A stretch of 64,000 bases of DNA, from contig JADKJH010000002.1 in the NCBI GenBank assembly GCA_016722505.1, forward strand, positions 326,001-390,000. The letters run 5' to 3'. The notes beneath the pieces are model-generated. The model was not told the DNA's origin. It searched no databases and saw only the letters and a program-made list of their open reading frames with translations. The position numbers and the translations under genes are program-made. Within the stretch, counting starts at the first letter, position 1, and every line of letters starts with the position of its first letter. This document shows positions 35,470 through 43,447 of the stretch, piece by piece. Source of the stretch: Holophagaceae bacterium. Lineage in GTDB: Bacteria > Acidobacteriota > Holophagae > Holophagales > Holophagaceae.

Positions 35470-36672
35470 TCAGACTTCTTCCGGGGCCTGCCACATCTGG
35501 ATCCATTCCGGCATCTGATGCCCCGGCATGGGCCGGGCGATGAAATAACCCTGGGCCTGCTGGCAGCCCAAGGACTTGAGCAGATCCCATTCCGCGCGGG
35601 TTTCAACACCTTCCGCCACGGTCTTCAGTTTGAGTTTGCGGGCCAGATCCAGGCTGGTCTCGATGATCGTGCGATGCCTGGGTTGGGTTGGCGAATCCTT
35701 GACGAAGGACTGATCTATTTTCAGTTCGGTGAAAGGTACGTTGCTGAGCTGTTGCAGGGAGGAATAACCAGTGCCGAAATCATCAATGGAAAGCCCGAAG
35801 CCCTTGAGCCGCAGGCGTGCCAGCACATTCAGCACCTTGGCCACATCAATCATCACTTCGGTTTCGGTCACCTCTAGAATGATCTGCTTGGGCTCGCAAT
35901 CCGATTCTTTGACCAGATCATGCAGGCGATCCGCGATGCTCACGTCCTCCAGGCAGTGCATGGAGATATTCACCGAGGCCGTCATCAGGAAGCCTCTCCT
36001 TGCCCAAGCTTTCAGGTAACCGCAGGTCTGGGTCAGCAAGACCTCCGTGAGTGGCGTCACCAGGCCTTCGAGCTCCATTTGATGAATGAAATAAAAAGGC
36101 GATATAACACCATGGCCTGGGCGGAACCACCTTACGAGGGCTTCCACCCCATGCACTTCACCGGTTTCAAAGGACACTTTCGGCTGGAAAAAGGCGATGA
36201 ACTCCCGTTCTTTCAAGCCGCGTTTCAAATCTTCCACATTGAATTCCGTGCGCGTGACATAGGCCTCGTGGTCATTCCCCCTTGGCTGGAAACGGCCTAA
36301 GCAATTCGTGAGTTCCTGCAAGTTCAGGGGTTTGGCAATCGCCCCCAGCACCTGCAGGCCATAGGCGCGAGCCATGGTTTCCACGGTATTCAGGATGGAG
36401 ACCTCCATGGCGCTGACCACAGTCACGGCCTGGGCCAATTGGTTGATAGCCAGATGGCTGATGAATTCCACACCATCCATTTCCGGCATGTCCAAATCGC
36501 AGAGAATGATGTCCACGGGCTCGCCGCGGTCCGTCAGCATGCTCAGTGCTTCCCGTCCATTGGCGGCTTCCAGAAGGGTTCCCGCCCCAAGATCTTTCAA
36601 CAGCCGAAGCGTCATCCGGCGTTGGAAATCGTGATCTTCCACAACCATGATTGTTAAACCGCTCAACTCCAT
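35470..36672 (-). CDS. REC-EAL response regulator, cyclic di-GMP phosphodiesterase, copy 2
   Basis: It has the same architecture as the protein encoded at 28121-29323: receiver (about 5-125, Asp in LCDLDMPEMDG, Lys in IAKPL) and a catalytically complete EAL domain (VEALVRW, SIDDFGTGYSSL, LKIDQSFV, AEGVE). The receiver halves differ more than the EAL halves, so the two copies may answer to different kinases yet share output. The ATG at 36672 has GGAGACAGG upstream. Unlike copy 1 it has no kinase gene following on its strand; it is convergent with the LanB gene. With copy 1 it brackets the LytS/LytTR/LanB group as direct repeats. Confidence 0.93.
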   Translation of the reverse strand: MELSGLTIMVVEDHDFQRRMTLRLLKDLGAGTLLEAANGREALSMLTDRGEPVDIILCDLDMPEMDGVEFISHLAINQLAQAVTVVSAMEVSILNTVETMARAYGLQVLGAIAKPLNLQELTNCLGRFQPRGNDHEAYVTRTEFNVEDLKRGLKEREFIAFFQPKVSFETGEVHGVEALVRWFRPGHGVISPFYFIHQMELEGLVTPLTEVLLTQTCGYLKAWARRGFLMTASVNISMHCLEDVSIADRLHDLVKESDCEPKQIILEVTETEVMIDVAKVLNVLARLRLKGFGLSIDDFGTGYSSLQQLSNVPFTELKIDQSFVKDSPTQPRHRTIIETSLDLARKLKLKTVAEGVETRAEWDLLKSLGCQQAQGYFIARPMPGHQMPEWIQMWQAPEEV

Positions 36673-36728
36673 GATCCTGTCTCCATATCTCAACCGATAT
36701 TCATGCAGTGCATTAAGCCCAACTTTAG

Positions 36729-36779
36729 CCCCAAGTGATCAAATGATAGGCCGGAATTTTATAAGTGCTGCAAGTCCTG
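36729..36779 (-). promoter_or_regulatory. Conserved upstream block of REC-EAL copy 2
   Basis: CCCCAAG, TAGGCCGGAATTTTAT (36747-36762) and CTGCAAG.CCTG occur in the same order and spacing as upstream of copy 1, about 75 bases from the start codon. Confidence 0.45.
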
Positions 36780-36798
36780 CGTGATTTCTAGGTCTGTC

Positions 36799-36900
36799 AT
36801 GAACGAGGGGGGACAGCCCGGTCGCTTCGCTCCCGCTCCCCACGCGGTGCCCGGGCAAAACCAGGCCACCACGTCTTGTGCGTGCCGGCAGACGGATTAA
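36799..36900 (+). CDS. Candidate 33-residue ORF with a Thr/Ser/Cys-rich tail
   Basis: An ATG with AGGT 5 bases upstream opens a 33-codon frame. The product begins MNEGGQPGRF and ends ATTSCACRQTD, a tail with two Thr, one Ser and two Cys that resembles a small lanthipeptide core. It lies 1.4 kb downstream of the dehydratase in the gap before the convergent MFS gene, whose stop it overlaps. It is very short and in a GC-rich palindromic stretch, so chance is a serious alternative. Confidence 0.15.
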   Translation: MNEGGQPGRFAPAPHAVPGQNQATTSCACRQTD

Positions 36901-38132
36901 TTGGATTCCGCGGTCAAGGCCCCGCGAAACCCGCGCGCCCACCACAACACCGCGCCGGATGCCAGGATCGCTGGCACCGCGACGAGCAGGGCCCGGCTCA
37001 GGCCACCGCCGCCACCGCCCAGGTGGTCGCTGACAATGCCCACCAATTTCGGACTGATGGCATCCCCAAAGAGATGGATGAACAGCACATTCAGAGCCAC
37101 GCCAGTGGCACGGACGCTGGAGGGCAGACAGCTCACGGTCAAGGCGTTCACGGGACTGGTATTGATGAAGAGCAGCAGCATCCCAAGGAAGAACAGCGCG
37201 TAGGTGAGGTAGAGATGGTGTGATGAGACCGCCCAGGCCACCGCGGGAGCAGCAGCCAGGAGCGTCAATCCGCTGATCCAGATGCCTGCATCCGGCCAGC
37301 GGTGCTGGAGTTTCCCCGTGAGAATGCCACCCATGAAAGTGCCCATAATGCCGGTGACTACCGCCAAGCCACCGAATACAAGTCCGGCCTCGCCCACGCT
37401 CACGGCGAATTTCCGCTGAAGCAGCGCCGGGCCCCACGTGGCAAGGGCGCCCATAGCGAAGGTATAGGCTACGTAGCTGCCCGTGCAGGCCAGCCAGATC
37501 CGATTTTTGAATATGGAGCCAAGCTTCTGGAGCCAAGTCGCGGCAGCATTGAGATCAGGAAGCCGGTCGAGTCCACCCCGCACGGGATCCGAAAGCAGAA
37601 CCATGCGGCCGGCAAGGATCAGCCCCGGGAGCCCGGCCACGAGAAAGGCCGCGCGCCATCCATAGTGCTGCGCCACGATCCCGCCAAGGCCGTAGCCCAG
37701 CGCTGAACCCAATGGGATGGCCAGATAGAACCAGGTGAATTTCGCAGCCCGTTCATCCTCTGGAATGACATCGCTGAGGATGGCTGGCCCCAGCGTGGCG
37801 TAAGCCGCTTCGCCCACGCCCACCAGCGAGCGCGTCAGCAGCAGCATGTGATAGCTGTGGACGAAGGCCGCCAGCATGGTCGCGATGCTCCAGAGCGCCA
37901 CCCCCGCCGCCACCAGCCGAGGGCGATGATAGCGGTCCGCCAGCCAGCCGAAAACCGGCGCCGCCAGCATGTAGACCACCACGAACACTAGCGTCAAGCT
38001 TCCCAACTGGGAATCCGCCAGATGCAGATCCTTGCCCAGCGGTTCCAGGATCGCCGCCACCACGTAGCGATCCAAGTAGTTCACCAGATTGATGCTGGTC
38101 AGCAGGACCAGGAGTTTTGTGGCTGGCTTCAT
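36897..38132 (-). CDS. MFS transporter, spinster-like
   Basis: About 411 residues with roughly twelve hydrophobic segments. The N-terminal half has the MFS signature regions: NLVNYLDRYVVAAI in TM1, GWLADRYHRPRLV after TM2, and SLVGVGEAAYATLGPAILSDVIP, which resembles the spinster-type branch. Substrate is unknown; candidates in this branch include lipids and organic acids. The ATG at 38132 is chosen because the longer frame (to 38240) would translate a run of heptamer repeats. It is the last of three leftward genes (phosphatase, small membrane protein, transporter). Confidence 0.85.
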   Translation of the reverse strand: MKPATKLLVLLTSINLVNYLDRYVVAAILEPLGKDLHLADSQLGSLTLVFVVVYMLAAPVFGWLADRYHRPRLVAAGVALWSIATMLAAFVHSYHMLLLTRSLVGVGEAAYATLGPAILSDVIPEDERAAKFTWFYLAIPLGSALGYGLGGIVAQHYGWRAAFLVAGLPGLILAGRMVLLSDPVRGGLDRLPDLNAAATWLQKLGSIFKNRIWLACTGSYVAYTFAMGALATWGPALLQRKFAVSVGEAGLVFGGLAVVTGIMGTFMGGILTGKLQHRWPDAGIWISGLTLLAAAPAVAWAVSSHHLYLTYALFFLGMLLLFINTSPVNALTVSCLPSSVRATGVALNVLFIHLFGDAISPKLVGIVSDHLGGGGGGLSRALLVAVPAILASGAVLWWARGFRGALTAESN

Positions 38133-38206
38133 GGGTGGGGGAGTCCTGGTGGTCGGCGGGCTGTGGGCGGTAGGTTGTTCTAGGGCCCGAAGGGTTTTCT
38201 GTTGAG

Positions 38207-38236
38207 GCTTGAGACTTGAGACTTGGGACTTGGGAC
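38207..38236. repeat. Tandem heptamer repeat (ACTTGRG)
   Basis: Four units of about seven bases (GCTTGAG, ACTTGAG, ACTTGGG, ACTTGGG) and a partial fifth lie between the transporter gene and the small membrane protein gene. A similar period-8 repeat occurs before hflX. Confidence 0.7.
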
Positions 38237-38250
38237 TCAACCCACCCCGT

Positions 38251-38652
38251 TTAATTCACGTTCTTGATCCCCCGTGGCGCCCGCGGCCCCTCACGGGGCT
38301 CTCTGCCGATGAGCACGACTTCCACCAGGCTCGCCACGAGGCTCGTGATGAGGGCGCCGAAAAAGCCCGCCCAGAATCCATCCACCCTGAAATCCAAACC
38401 CAGGCGATGGGACAGCGCTCCCGCCAGCCAGAACACGAGCCCATTGATCACGAGGCTGAAACAACCGAAAGAGAACACCACCGGGATGAAGGCGATGAAT
38501 TTCAACAATGGGCCCAGGGTGGCATTGAGCACACCCAGCACCGCTGCCACTGCGAGCAGATCCAAGAAAGAGCCATGGTGGAGTCCCGGCAGCACGTATG
38601 AAGCCACCAGCAGGCCCAGGGCGGAAAAGAGAAAGCGAAGGAGGGTGCGCAT
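38251..38652 (-). CDS. Small four-TM membrane protein, phage holin 4-like family (PF04020 type)
   Basis: 133 residues with four hydrophobic segments and the usual family phrases (LASYVLPGLH at the N terminus, AAVLGVLNATLGPLL, INGLVFWLAG). Despite the family name, chromosomal members are not phage lysis genes, and no role is established. No phage genes are nearby. It lies in a leftward set with a lipin-like phosphatase upstream and an MFS transporter downstream. Confidence 0.8.
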   Translation of the reverse strand: MRTLLRFLFSALGLLVASYVLPGLHHGSFLDLLAVAAVLGVLNATLGPLLKFIAFIPVVFSFGCFSLVINGLVFWLAGALSHRLGLDFRVDGFWAGFFGALITSLVASLVEVVLIGREPREGPRAPRGIKNVN

Positions 38653-38708
38653 GAGGGCCAGTGTAGAAGGTCAAGGCGCTTGAAGGAAATTCATCGGGAA
38701 ACTCGAAC

Positions 38709-39581
38709 TCAGTCCAGCTTGTCCTTCACGGGATACGCCGTTCCTCCCCGCACCGTTCCACCTTCGCCACCGTGCTTGCCCATGATGAAAGTCCGGGATT
38801 TCGGGATGCCCGCTCTCTCATAGGCATGTATGTCGGTGCTCGCGTTGCCAAAGGCGCGGATGAAGGTCAGGCCTAGGTTTTGCAGGGATTTCAGCTGCGC
38901 GAGCTTGGCTTCGCCCACGCGTTTCTGCGTCGGCAGAATGTCACGCGTGAAGGGCATCCAGAGCACCGGGCCATCGGGAAACTGGTGATAGTTCAACCAT
39001 TGGCGGGTCGGGCGCCCCAGCCAAGGCGGCCGTCCCGTGAGGTAGACGACGAGGCTGTCCCCGGCGGCGCCATTCACGGCTGCCACGGCATTGGCGCGGA
39101 GCTTCGGCCCACCCGGCCTCGGATCATGCCGCAGACGGCGTCCGTAATCTTTCCAGTTCTCGGCGTCTGACACCGTCAACGTGCCGTCAATATCGAAGAC
39201 AGAGGCCGTTTGCCCTGGCCTGATGACGAAAAGCGTCGCCTCCGCCGGCTGCTGCTTGTACCACCAGCGGAGTTTCACCGTACCGGGCTTGAGCGGCGCT
39301 TTCACGGCCAGCACCGCCTTGCCTTCGCCGTCCGTCGTGGTCTCGCCAATCGGCGTCCAAAGGCCATCCAACAGCCACTCGGCTCGCACCGGGACATGTT
39401 CCAGGCACTTCTGCGCGGCCGTGCAGTTGTGGAACCAGGCCGTCAGCAGCACCGCCGAATCAGGCGTGGCCACCACATCCGATGCGGAATGGTACGGCGT
39501 GTGCGATTCCAGCGCGCCCATAGCCGAAAGAACTGAACTCAAGACTGCACTAAGCAGGAGAAGGCGGAGGCGGGGCGGCAT
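38709..39581 (-). CDS. Secreted HAD-type phosphatase with LNS2 (lipin-like) domain
   Basis: About 290 residues. An N-terminal signal peptide (LRLLLLSAVLSSVLSAMG) is followed by an Ig-like or beta-sandwich region (about 30-125) and then a HAD domain. That domain has the catalytic motif SVFDIDGTLTVSDAE (DxDGT), the second motif in VVYLTGRPPWL, and a later Asp in FGNASTDIHAYERAGI. This arrangement matches the LNS2 domain of lipin/Smp2 phosphatidate phosphatases. A periplasmic phosphatase acting on lipid or other phosphate esters is inferred. The ATG at 39581 has GGGCGGGA before it; an in-frame ATG at 39602 is possible. Confidence 0.75.
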   Translation of the reverse strand: MPPRLRLLLLSAVLSSVLSAMGALESHTPYHSASDVVATPDSAVLLTAWFHNCTAAQKCLEHVPVRAEWLLDGLWTPIGETTTDGEGKAVLAVKAPLKPGTVKLRWWYKQQPAEATLFVIRPGQTASVFDIDGTLTVSDAENWKDYGRRLRHDPRPGGPKLRANAVAAVNGAAGDSLVVYLTGRPPWLGRPTRQWLNYHQFPDGPVLWMPFTRDILPTQKRVGEAKLAQLKSLQNLGLTFIRAFGNASTDIHAYERAGIPKSRTFIMGKHGGEGGTVRGGTAYPVKDKLD

Positions 39582-39721
39582 CAGTCCCGCCCTTCGGGCC
39601 ATTCGCGCAGGTTATCCACGAGTTCCCCCAGTGAGATTACGGTTTTGGTGAACCTTATCATCCACTGGTTTGGCTCCCGGTTGGCCCGTGGGATACTTCT
39701 GCATTGGTCTGTGGAGTGTGC

Positions 39722-41128
39722 ATGGCTGCGTTTGATTTGATCGTGATTGGAAGTGGCCCCGGGGGCTACATCGCCGCGGTGCGCGGCGCTCAATTGGGGC
39801 TGAACACCGCCCTGGTGGAAAAGGATCCCGCGGGCCTCGGCGGCACCTGCCTGCGCCGTGGCTGCATCCCCGCCAAAACCTGGCTGGAGACCGCCCACCG
39901 CTTCGAGCAGATGGAAAGCCTGAAGGAATTCGGCATCGCGGATGTGGATGTGTCGAAGATGCGGGCGGATCTGGCGGCCATCGTCACGCGCAAGAACCGC
40001 ATCGTGCTTAAGAACGGCAAGGGCATCGAATACCTGATGAAGAAGAACAAGGTCACGGTGCTGAAGGGCATCGGAAAGCTGCTGGGCGGCGGGCGCGTGG
40101 TGGTGGAGCAGGAGGTCCACACCGCGAAAAAAATCATCCTGGCCACGGGGTCCGTGCCCCGAGAACTGCCCGGCTTGGAAACCGACGGCCAGCGCGTGCT
40201 GAACAGCGACCACATCCTGGAGATGACCGAGCTTCCGAGCCACCTCGTCATCCTGGGCGGCGGCGCCATCGGTGTGGAATTCGCTTCGACCTTCGCCCGC
40301 CTGGGCAGCAAGGTCACGCTGGTGGAAATGATGGACCAGTTAGTGCCCATCGAAGACACAGCCGTGGGCGAGGAACTGGCCAAAATCTTCGCCAAATCCT
40401 ACAAAATGGACATCCGCGTGAAGACCAAGATCACCAGGATCGAACGGTCCGCCGACAAGGTCATCTGCCATCTCGAAGGCGACAAATCAGGAACCATCGA
40501 AGCCAGCCATGTGCTCATCTCCGTGGGCCGCGCGCCGGTCACGACCAACATCGGCCTGGAGAACACCAAGGCCGCCCTGGACCGCGGCTTCGTGGACATC
40601 AACGAATTCATGCAATCGAAGGAAGCGGGCCTTTACGCCATCGGCGACATCGTGAAGACGCCGATGCTCGCGCACGTGGCCAGCGACGAGGGTGTGGTGG
40701 CCGCGGAGCACGCGGCGAAATCGTTGGGCGTGGATGCGCATCCCCACCCCATCAACTACGACCGGGTGCCCGGCTGCACCTATTGCGATCCTGAAATCGG
40801 CAGTGTCGGTCTCACAGAACGTGCCGCGCGCGAGAAGGGTTTCGAGGTGCAGGTGGGGCAGTTCCCCTTCATGCCCATGGCCAAGGCCAACATCATCGGC
40901 GAGCCCCACGGCTTCATCAAGATCGTGGCGGACAAGAAATACGGCGAGATATTGGGCATCCACATCATCGGGCCTAAGGCCACGGAACTGGTGGCTTCCA
41001 GCCTGGCGCTCATCGGTGGCGAATATACCGTGGATGAGTTGATCAACACCATGTACCCGCACCCCACCCTGAACGAAGTCTTCCCCGAAGCCGCCCGCGC
41101 AGTCTATGGCCGCGCATTGAACATGTGA
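39722..41128 (+). CDS. lpdA: Dihydrolipoyl dehydrogenase
   Basis: The E3 component of 2-oxoacid dehydrogenase or glycine cleavage complexes; it reoxidises dihydrolipoyl groups with NAD. The 468 residues match the family. They include the FAD-binding GSGPGGYIAAVRGAQLG, redox disulfide GGTCLRRGCIPAK, NAD-binding GGGAIGVEFAS, second FAD motif YAIGDI, and the active-site dyad in HPHPTLNEVFPEA. The ATG at 39722 has GGAG upstream. No E1 or E2 genes adjoin it. Its stop overlaps a GTG-started small gene (GTGA), and a third small gene overlaps that, forming a compact three-gene unit. Confidence 0.96.
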   Translation: MAAFDLIVIGSGPGGYIAAVRGAQLGLNTALVEKDPAGLGGTCLRRGCIPAKTWLETAHRFEQMESLKEFGIADVDVSKMRADLAAIVTRKNRIVLKNGKGIEYLMKKNKVTVLKGIGKLLGGGRVVVEQEVHTAKKIILATGSVPRELPGLETDGQRVLNSDHILEMTELPSHLVILGGGAIGVEFASTFARLGSKVTLVEMMDQLVPIEDTAVGEELAKIFAKSYKMDIRVKTKITRIERSADKVICHLEGDKSGTIEASHVLISVGRAPVTTNIGLENTKAALDRGFVDINEFMQSKEAGLYAIGDIVKTPMLAHVASDEGVVAAEHAAKSLGVDAHPHPINYDRVPGCTYCDPEIGSVGLTERAAREKGFEVQVGQFPFMPMAKANIIGEPHGFIKIVADKKYGEILGIHIIGPKATELVASSLALIGGEYTVDELINTMYPHPTLNEVFPEAARAVYGRALNM

Positions 41129-41382
41129 ATGAACACGCAGGAGCGAATGTGATACCGATCGGAAAACTGGGCCGCGTCAGTGAAGGCGACTATAAGAATT
41201 GGTTCGTGATGGTGCATGACACGCCGGGCATGGGCCTGCTGGTAGTGAAGGCCCTGGACGCTGAAATGAGCAACACCAAGCTTTTCCATGGCCCGATGAA
41301 AAACATGGCCGAGGTACAGGAATACTTCGTCCAGCAGAACCTGAAAGTTGATTGGGAAGCTGGGGAAGCTGGCGAAGCCTGA
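41125..41382 (+). CDS. Hypothetical 85-residue protein coupled to lpdA
   Basis: No family is recognised. The GTG start overlaps the lpdA stop by 4 bases, and the stop overlaps the next start (TGATG), so it is translationally coupled on both sides, which supports a real gene. It is a soluble, mixed alpha/beta-looking protein (VIPIGKLGRVSEGDYKNW, KNMAEVQEYFVQQN) ending in an AGEAGEA tail. A small accessory role linked to the dehydrogenase is only a guess. Confidence 0.6.
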   Translation: MNEHAGANVIPIGKLGRVSEGDYKNWFVMVHDTPGMGLLVVKALDAEMSNTKLFHGPMKNMAEVQEYFVQQNLKVDWEAGEAGEA

Positions 41383-41801
41383 TGAGGTTGTTTCTCGCCG
41401 CGCTCGCTTGCCTCTCCCTTTTTTCGCAGGCACCGCGAGGAACGTTGAGCTACCGATCTGGCACACGGCGTGTGGAACTCCAGGTCATCGACGGCAATCA
41501 TCCGGCCTTCATCGCCTTGCGCCCGGAACAGGGCGAATTGGCTTTGTTGCGGGAATTTTTTCTCACCCACACAGGTCCCGAAAAAATGATCGCCGCCAAT
41601 GCCAACACACTAAAGCAAACGGCGCCCGCCGCCTGGAAGGTCACCAAACATCGCGGCGCGAAGCTGATCCGGACCGACGACGCTACCTACTGGTGCTACA
41701 CGCCAGGCCTGGTGCTGCCCGTCACCTTCCACATCGGCCAGACCGCGTGGAAACTGCAAAGCGCAGAGCTGCCACCACTGATGTTCGTGGAAGTGCAGTG
41801 A
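41382..41801 (+). CDS. Hypothetical exported protein
   Basis: 139 residues starting MRLFLAALACLSLFSQAP, a typical signal peptide, so the protein is probably periplasmic. The mature part has no recognised domain (RSGTRRVELQVIDGNHPAF, PAAWKVTKHRGAKLIRTDD, ATYWCYTPGLVLPVTF). Its start overlaps the stop of the preceding small gene, placing it third in the lpdA unit. No Cys pair or catalytic motif is visible. Confidence 0.6.
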   Translation: MRLFLAALACLSLFSQAPRGTLSYRSGTRRVELQVIDGNHPAFIALRPEQGELALLREFFLTHTGPEKMIAANANTLKQTAPAAWKVTKHRGAKLIRTDDATYWCYTPGLVLPVTFHIGQTAWKLQSAELPPLMFVEVQ

Positions 41802-41823
41802 GCTGAGGCGTTCACCTCATTTC

Positions 41824-41894
41824 ATCCGTGTTTATCAGTGTTCATCTGTGGTTGAAAAGCTTTTAACCACAGATGAACACTGATAAACACGGAT
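41824..41894. repeat. Perfect 30-bp palindrome, CCACAGATGAACA family
   Basis: Two perfectly complementary 30-base arms (41824-41853 and 41865-41894, the latter starting AACCACAGATGAACACTGAT) flank the 11-base loop GAAAAGCTTTT. It lies between convergently unrelated transcription units and is not followed by a T tract, so it is not a simple terminator. A degenerate single arm of the same family is at 7071-7109. Confidence 0.9.
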
Positions 41895-41993
41895 TTGAAA
41901 ACCTACTAATAATCCGTGGATATGCCAATTCTTCGGCTCCGGCTTGTATGGTAGCCATCAGTGGTTCACGCTCTAGGCAAACCAGGAGGATCG

Positions 41994-42461
41994 ATGCAGC
42001 GGACGGCACGGCTTGAATCGTGGATCGCGAGCTACGGCAATGACCACCGCAACCCGGTGAACCACGCCATCCACATGGTCTGCATCCCGCTCATCGTATT
42101 TTCGAGCCTGGGATTGCTGAACTGGATTCCGGCGCATCTGACCCTGCTGAACCACGCTGTCGGTTTCGGCGACCTCGGCATGGTGCTGCTGCTGGCCTTC
42201 TTCGCGCGGCACGACCTGCGCCTGGCCCTCCTGGCCCTGCCCTTCGCGGCCCTCATGGTCGTCGGTGCACGCTACCTGCCGCCCCTAGCCCACCTCGCCA
42301 TCTTCGCCGCCGCCTGGATCGCCCAGTTCTTCGGCCACGGCCTCTGGGAAAAGAACCGTCCCAGCCTCATGTCCAACCTCGTCTCCCTGTTTGTCGCCCC
42401 GGCGTTCTTGCTGGATGGGTTGATGAGCGGGAGAACGGTGAAACAGAGTTGGGAAGATTAG
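41994..42461 (+). CDS. Mpo1-like (DUF962) membrane protein
   Basis: 155 residues starting at ATG 41994 with AGGAGGA 3 bases upstream. The N-terminal block WIASYGNDHRNPVNHAIHMVCIP and the FGHGLWEKNRPSL block hold the His residues typical of the DUF962/YGL010w family. Yeast Mpo1 in this family is an iron-dependent dioxygenase in 2-hydroxy fatty acid oxidation; the bacterial role is untested. Four hydrophobic segments are visible. The gene overlaps no neighbour, though the next gene begins 8 bases after its stop. Confidence 0.85.
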   Translation: MQRTARLESWIASYGNDHRNPVNHAIHMVCIPLIVFSSLGLLNWIPAHLTLLNHAVGFGDLGMVLLLAFFARHDLRLALLALPFAALMVVGARYLPPLAHLAIFAAAWIAQFFGHGLWEKNRPSLMSNLVSLFVAPAFLLDGLMSGRTVKQSWED

Positions 42462-42469
42462 GTATCACC

Positions 42470-43393
42470 ATGGACAACAAACAAAATGTTGAGCCTGAAG
42501 AACCGAATGAGTGCGTAGTCCATGATCACCCAGTACCACCCGAGGAACTCGGGCGATATAGCGTCGAAATGGATCCCCACTCCGAGCAAGACATTGCGGG
42601 CTACTTGGAGGGCCAAGCACCTGATGAAACGGTGCAGCATGTTGAGCGGATAAAAAAGGAAATTGTGCTGAGCGACGTCTATGAAATATGGGACGTAACT
42701 ACGGACAAAGATCGCTGGTGGGTCATTACAAACCCTACAAACCTTTATTCCCAAAGGTACTTCCCCAGCCTTGATTACACGCTTTCGTTTCACATCGGCT
42801 TAATGATGCGGGTCCGAAGTCGCTCAGATGGAGTTGATGCAAAAAATCCGAGTCCCTTCGATGAGGTCTTCAGACGCAGCGATCAAGCCCAAGACAGGCA
42901 CGATATCGCTGTAGAAGCTGAAGACTTTCAAGCCGTCGGTATGCTACTCAGAGAGGGACTTATCTCTCTTCTGGTGGCTCTTAGGCGCCGTTCAGAGTTA
43001 CCGACAGACATCGAAAGGCCACAAGACGCCAACTTCATTGCCTGGTCCGAACTCCTTATGAATCAACTCTGTGAGGGTGGTAGCAATAAGGATCTACGAC
43101 AGCACTTAAAAAACACGGCAAAAGAAGCTTGGCAATTAGTCAATTGGTTAACTCACGCGAGAAACGCAAACAGGACTGCATCCTCCATCGCCGTCCAATC
43201 ATGTCAAACAGTAATTGGGAACTTCATTCAAATTCTTGAGAGCAGACATGCTGATAAAACGGAACAATGCCCGGTTTGTAAATCTCGGGACGTAAGAACA
43301 CACTTCGATATCGCCATCCCCCCCGATGGTGAGTACTACTCCAGCTGTGGCGTTTGCGATTGGACTGATCATCCGGGTGAAGTAGTCGAATGA
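42470..43393 (+). CDS. Hypothetical protein with C-terminal zinc-ribbon-like motif, atypical composition
   Basis: 307 residues with no family recognised. The N-terminal part is acidic (NVEPEEPNECVVHDHPVPPEE). A helical middle follows, and the end carries CPVCKSRDVRTH ... SSCGVCDW, a four-Cys zinc-ribbon-like pair. The coding sequence is clearly richer in A and T than its neighbours and uses codons such as AAA, ATA and TTA that are rare around it, which suggests recent transfer. It starts 8 bases after the DUF962 gene. A defence or mobile-gene function is possible but not shown. Confidence 0.65.
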   Translation: MDNKQNVEPEEPNECVVHDHPVPPEELGRYSVEMDPHSEQDIAGYLEGQAPDETVQHVERIKKEIVLSDVYEIWDVTTDKDRWWVITNPTNLYSQRYFPSLDYTLSFHIGLMMRVRSRSDGVDAKNPSPFDEVFRRSDQAQDRHDIAVEAEDFQAVGMLLREGLISLLVALRRRSELPTDIERPQDANFIAWSELLMNQLCEGGSNKDLRQHLKNTAKEAWQLVNWLTHARNANRTASSIAVQSCQTVIGNFIQILESRHADKTEQCPVCKSRDVRTHFDIAIPPDGEYYSSCGVCDWTDHPGEVVE

Positions 43394-43447
43394 TCATAAA
43401 TATTCAAGCAGTGAGTCCCCGCGCCTGAACTCTCGTTCAGCCTAGAT

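Noticed and set aside
41824..41894. Palindrome as a rho-independent terminator
   Set aside because: The arms are too long and AT-mixed, there is no T tract on either side, and a related single arm occurs between divergent genes at 7071.
42470..43393. Assignment of the AT-rich gene as a known abortive-infection or toxin protein
   Set aside because: No catalytic motif of such families is visible. Only the composition and the four-Cys tail can be supported.
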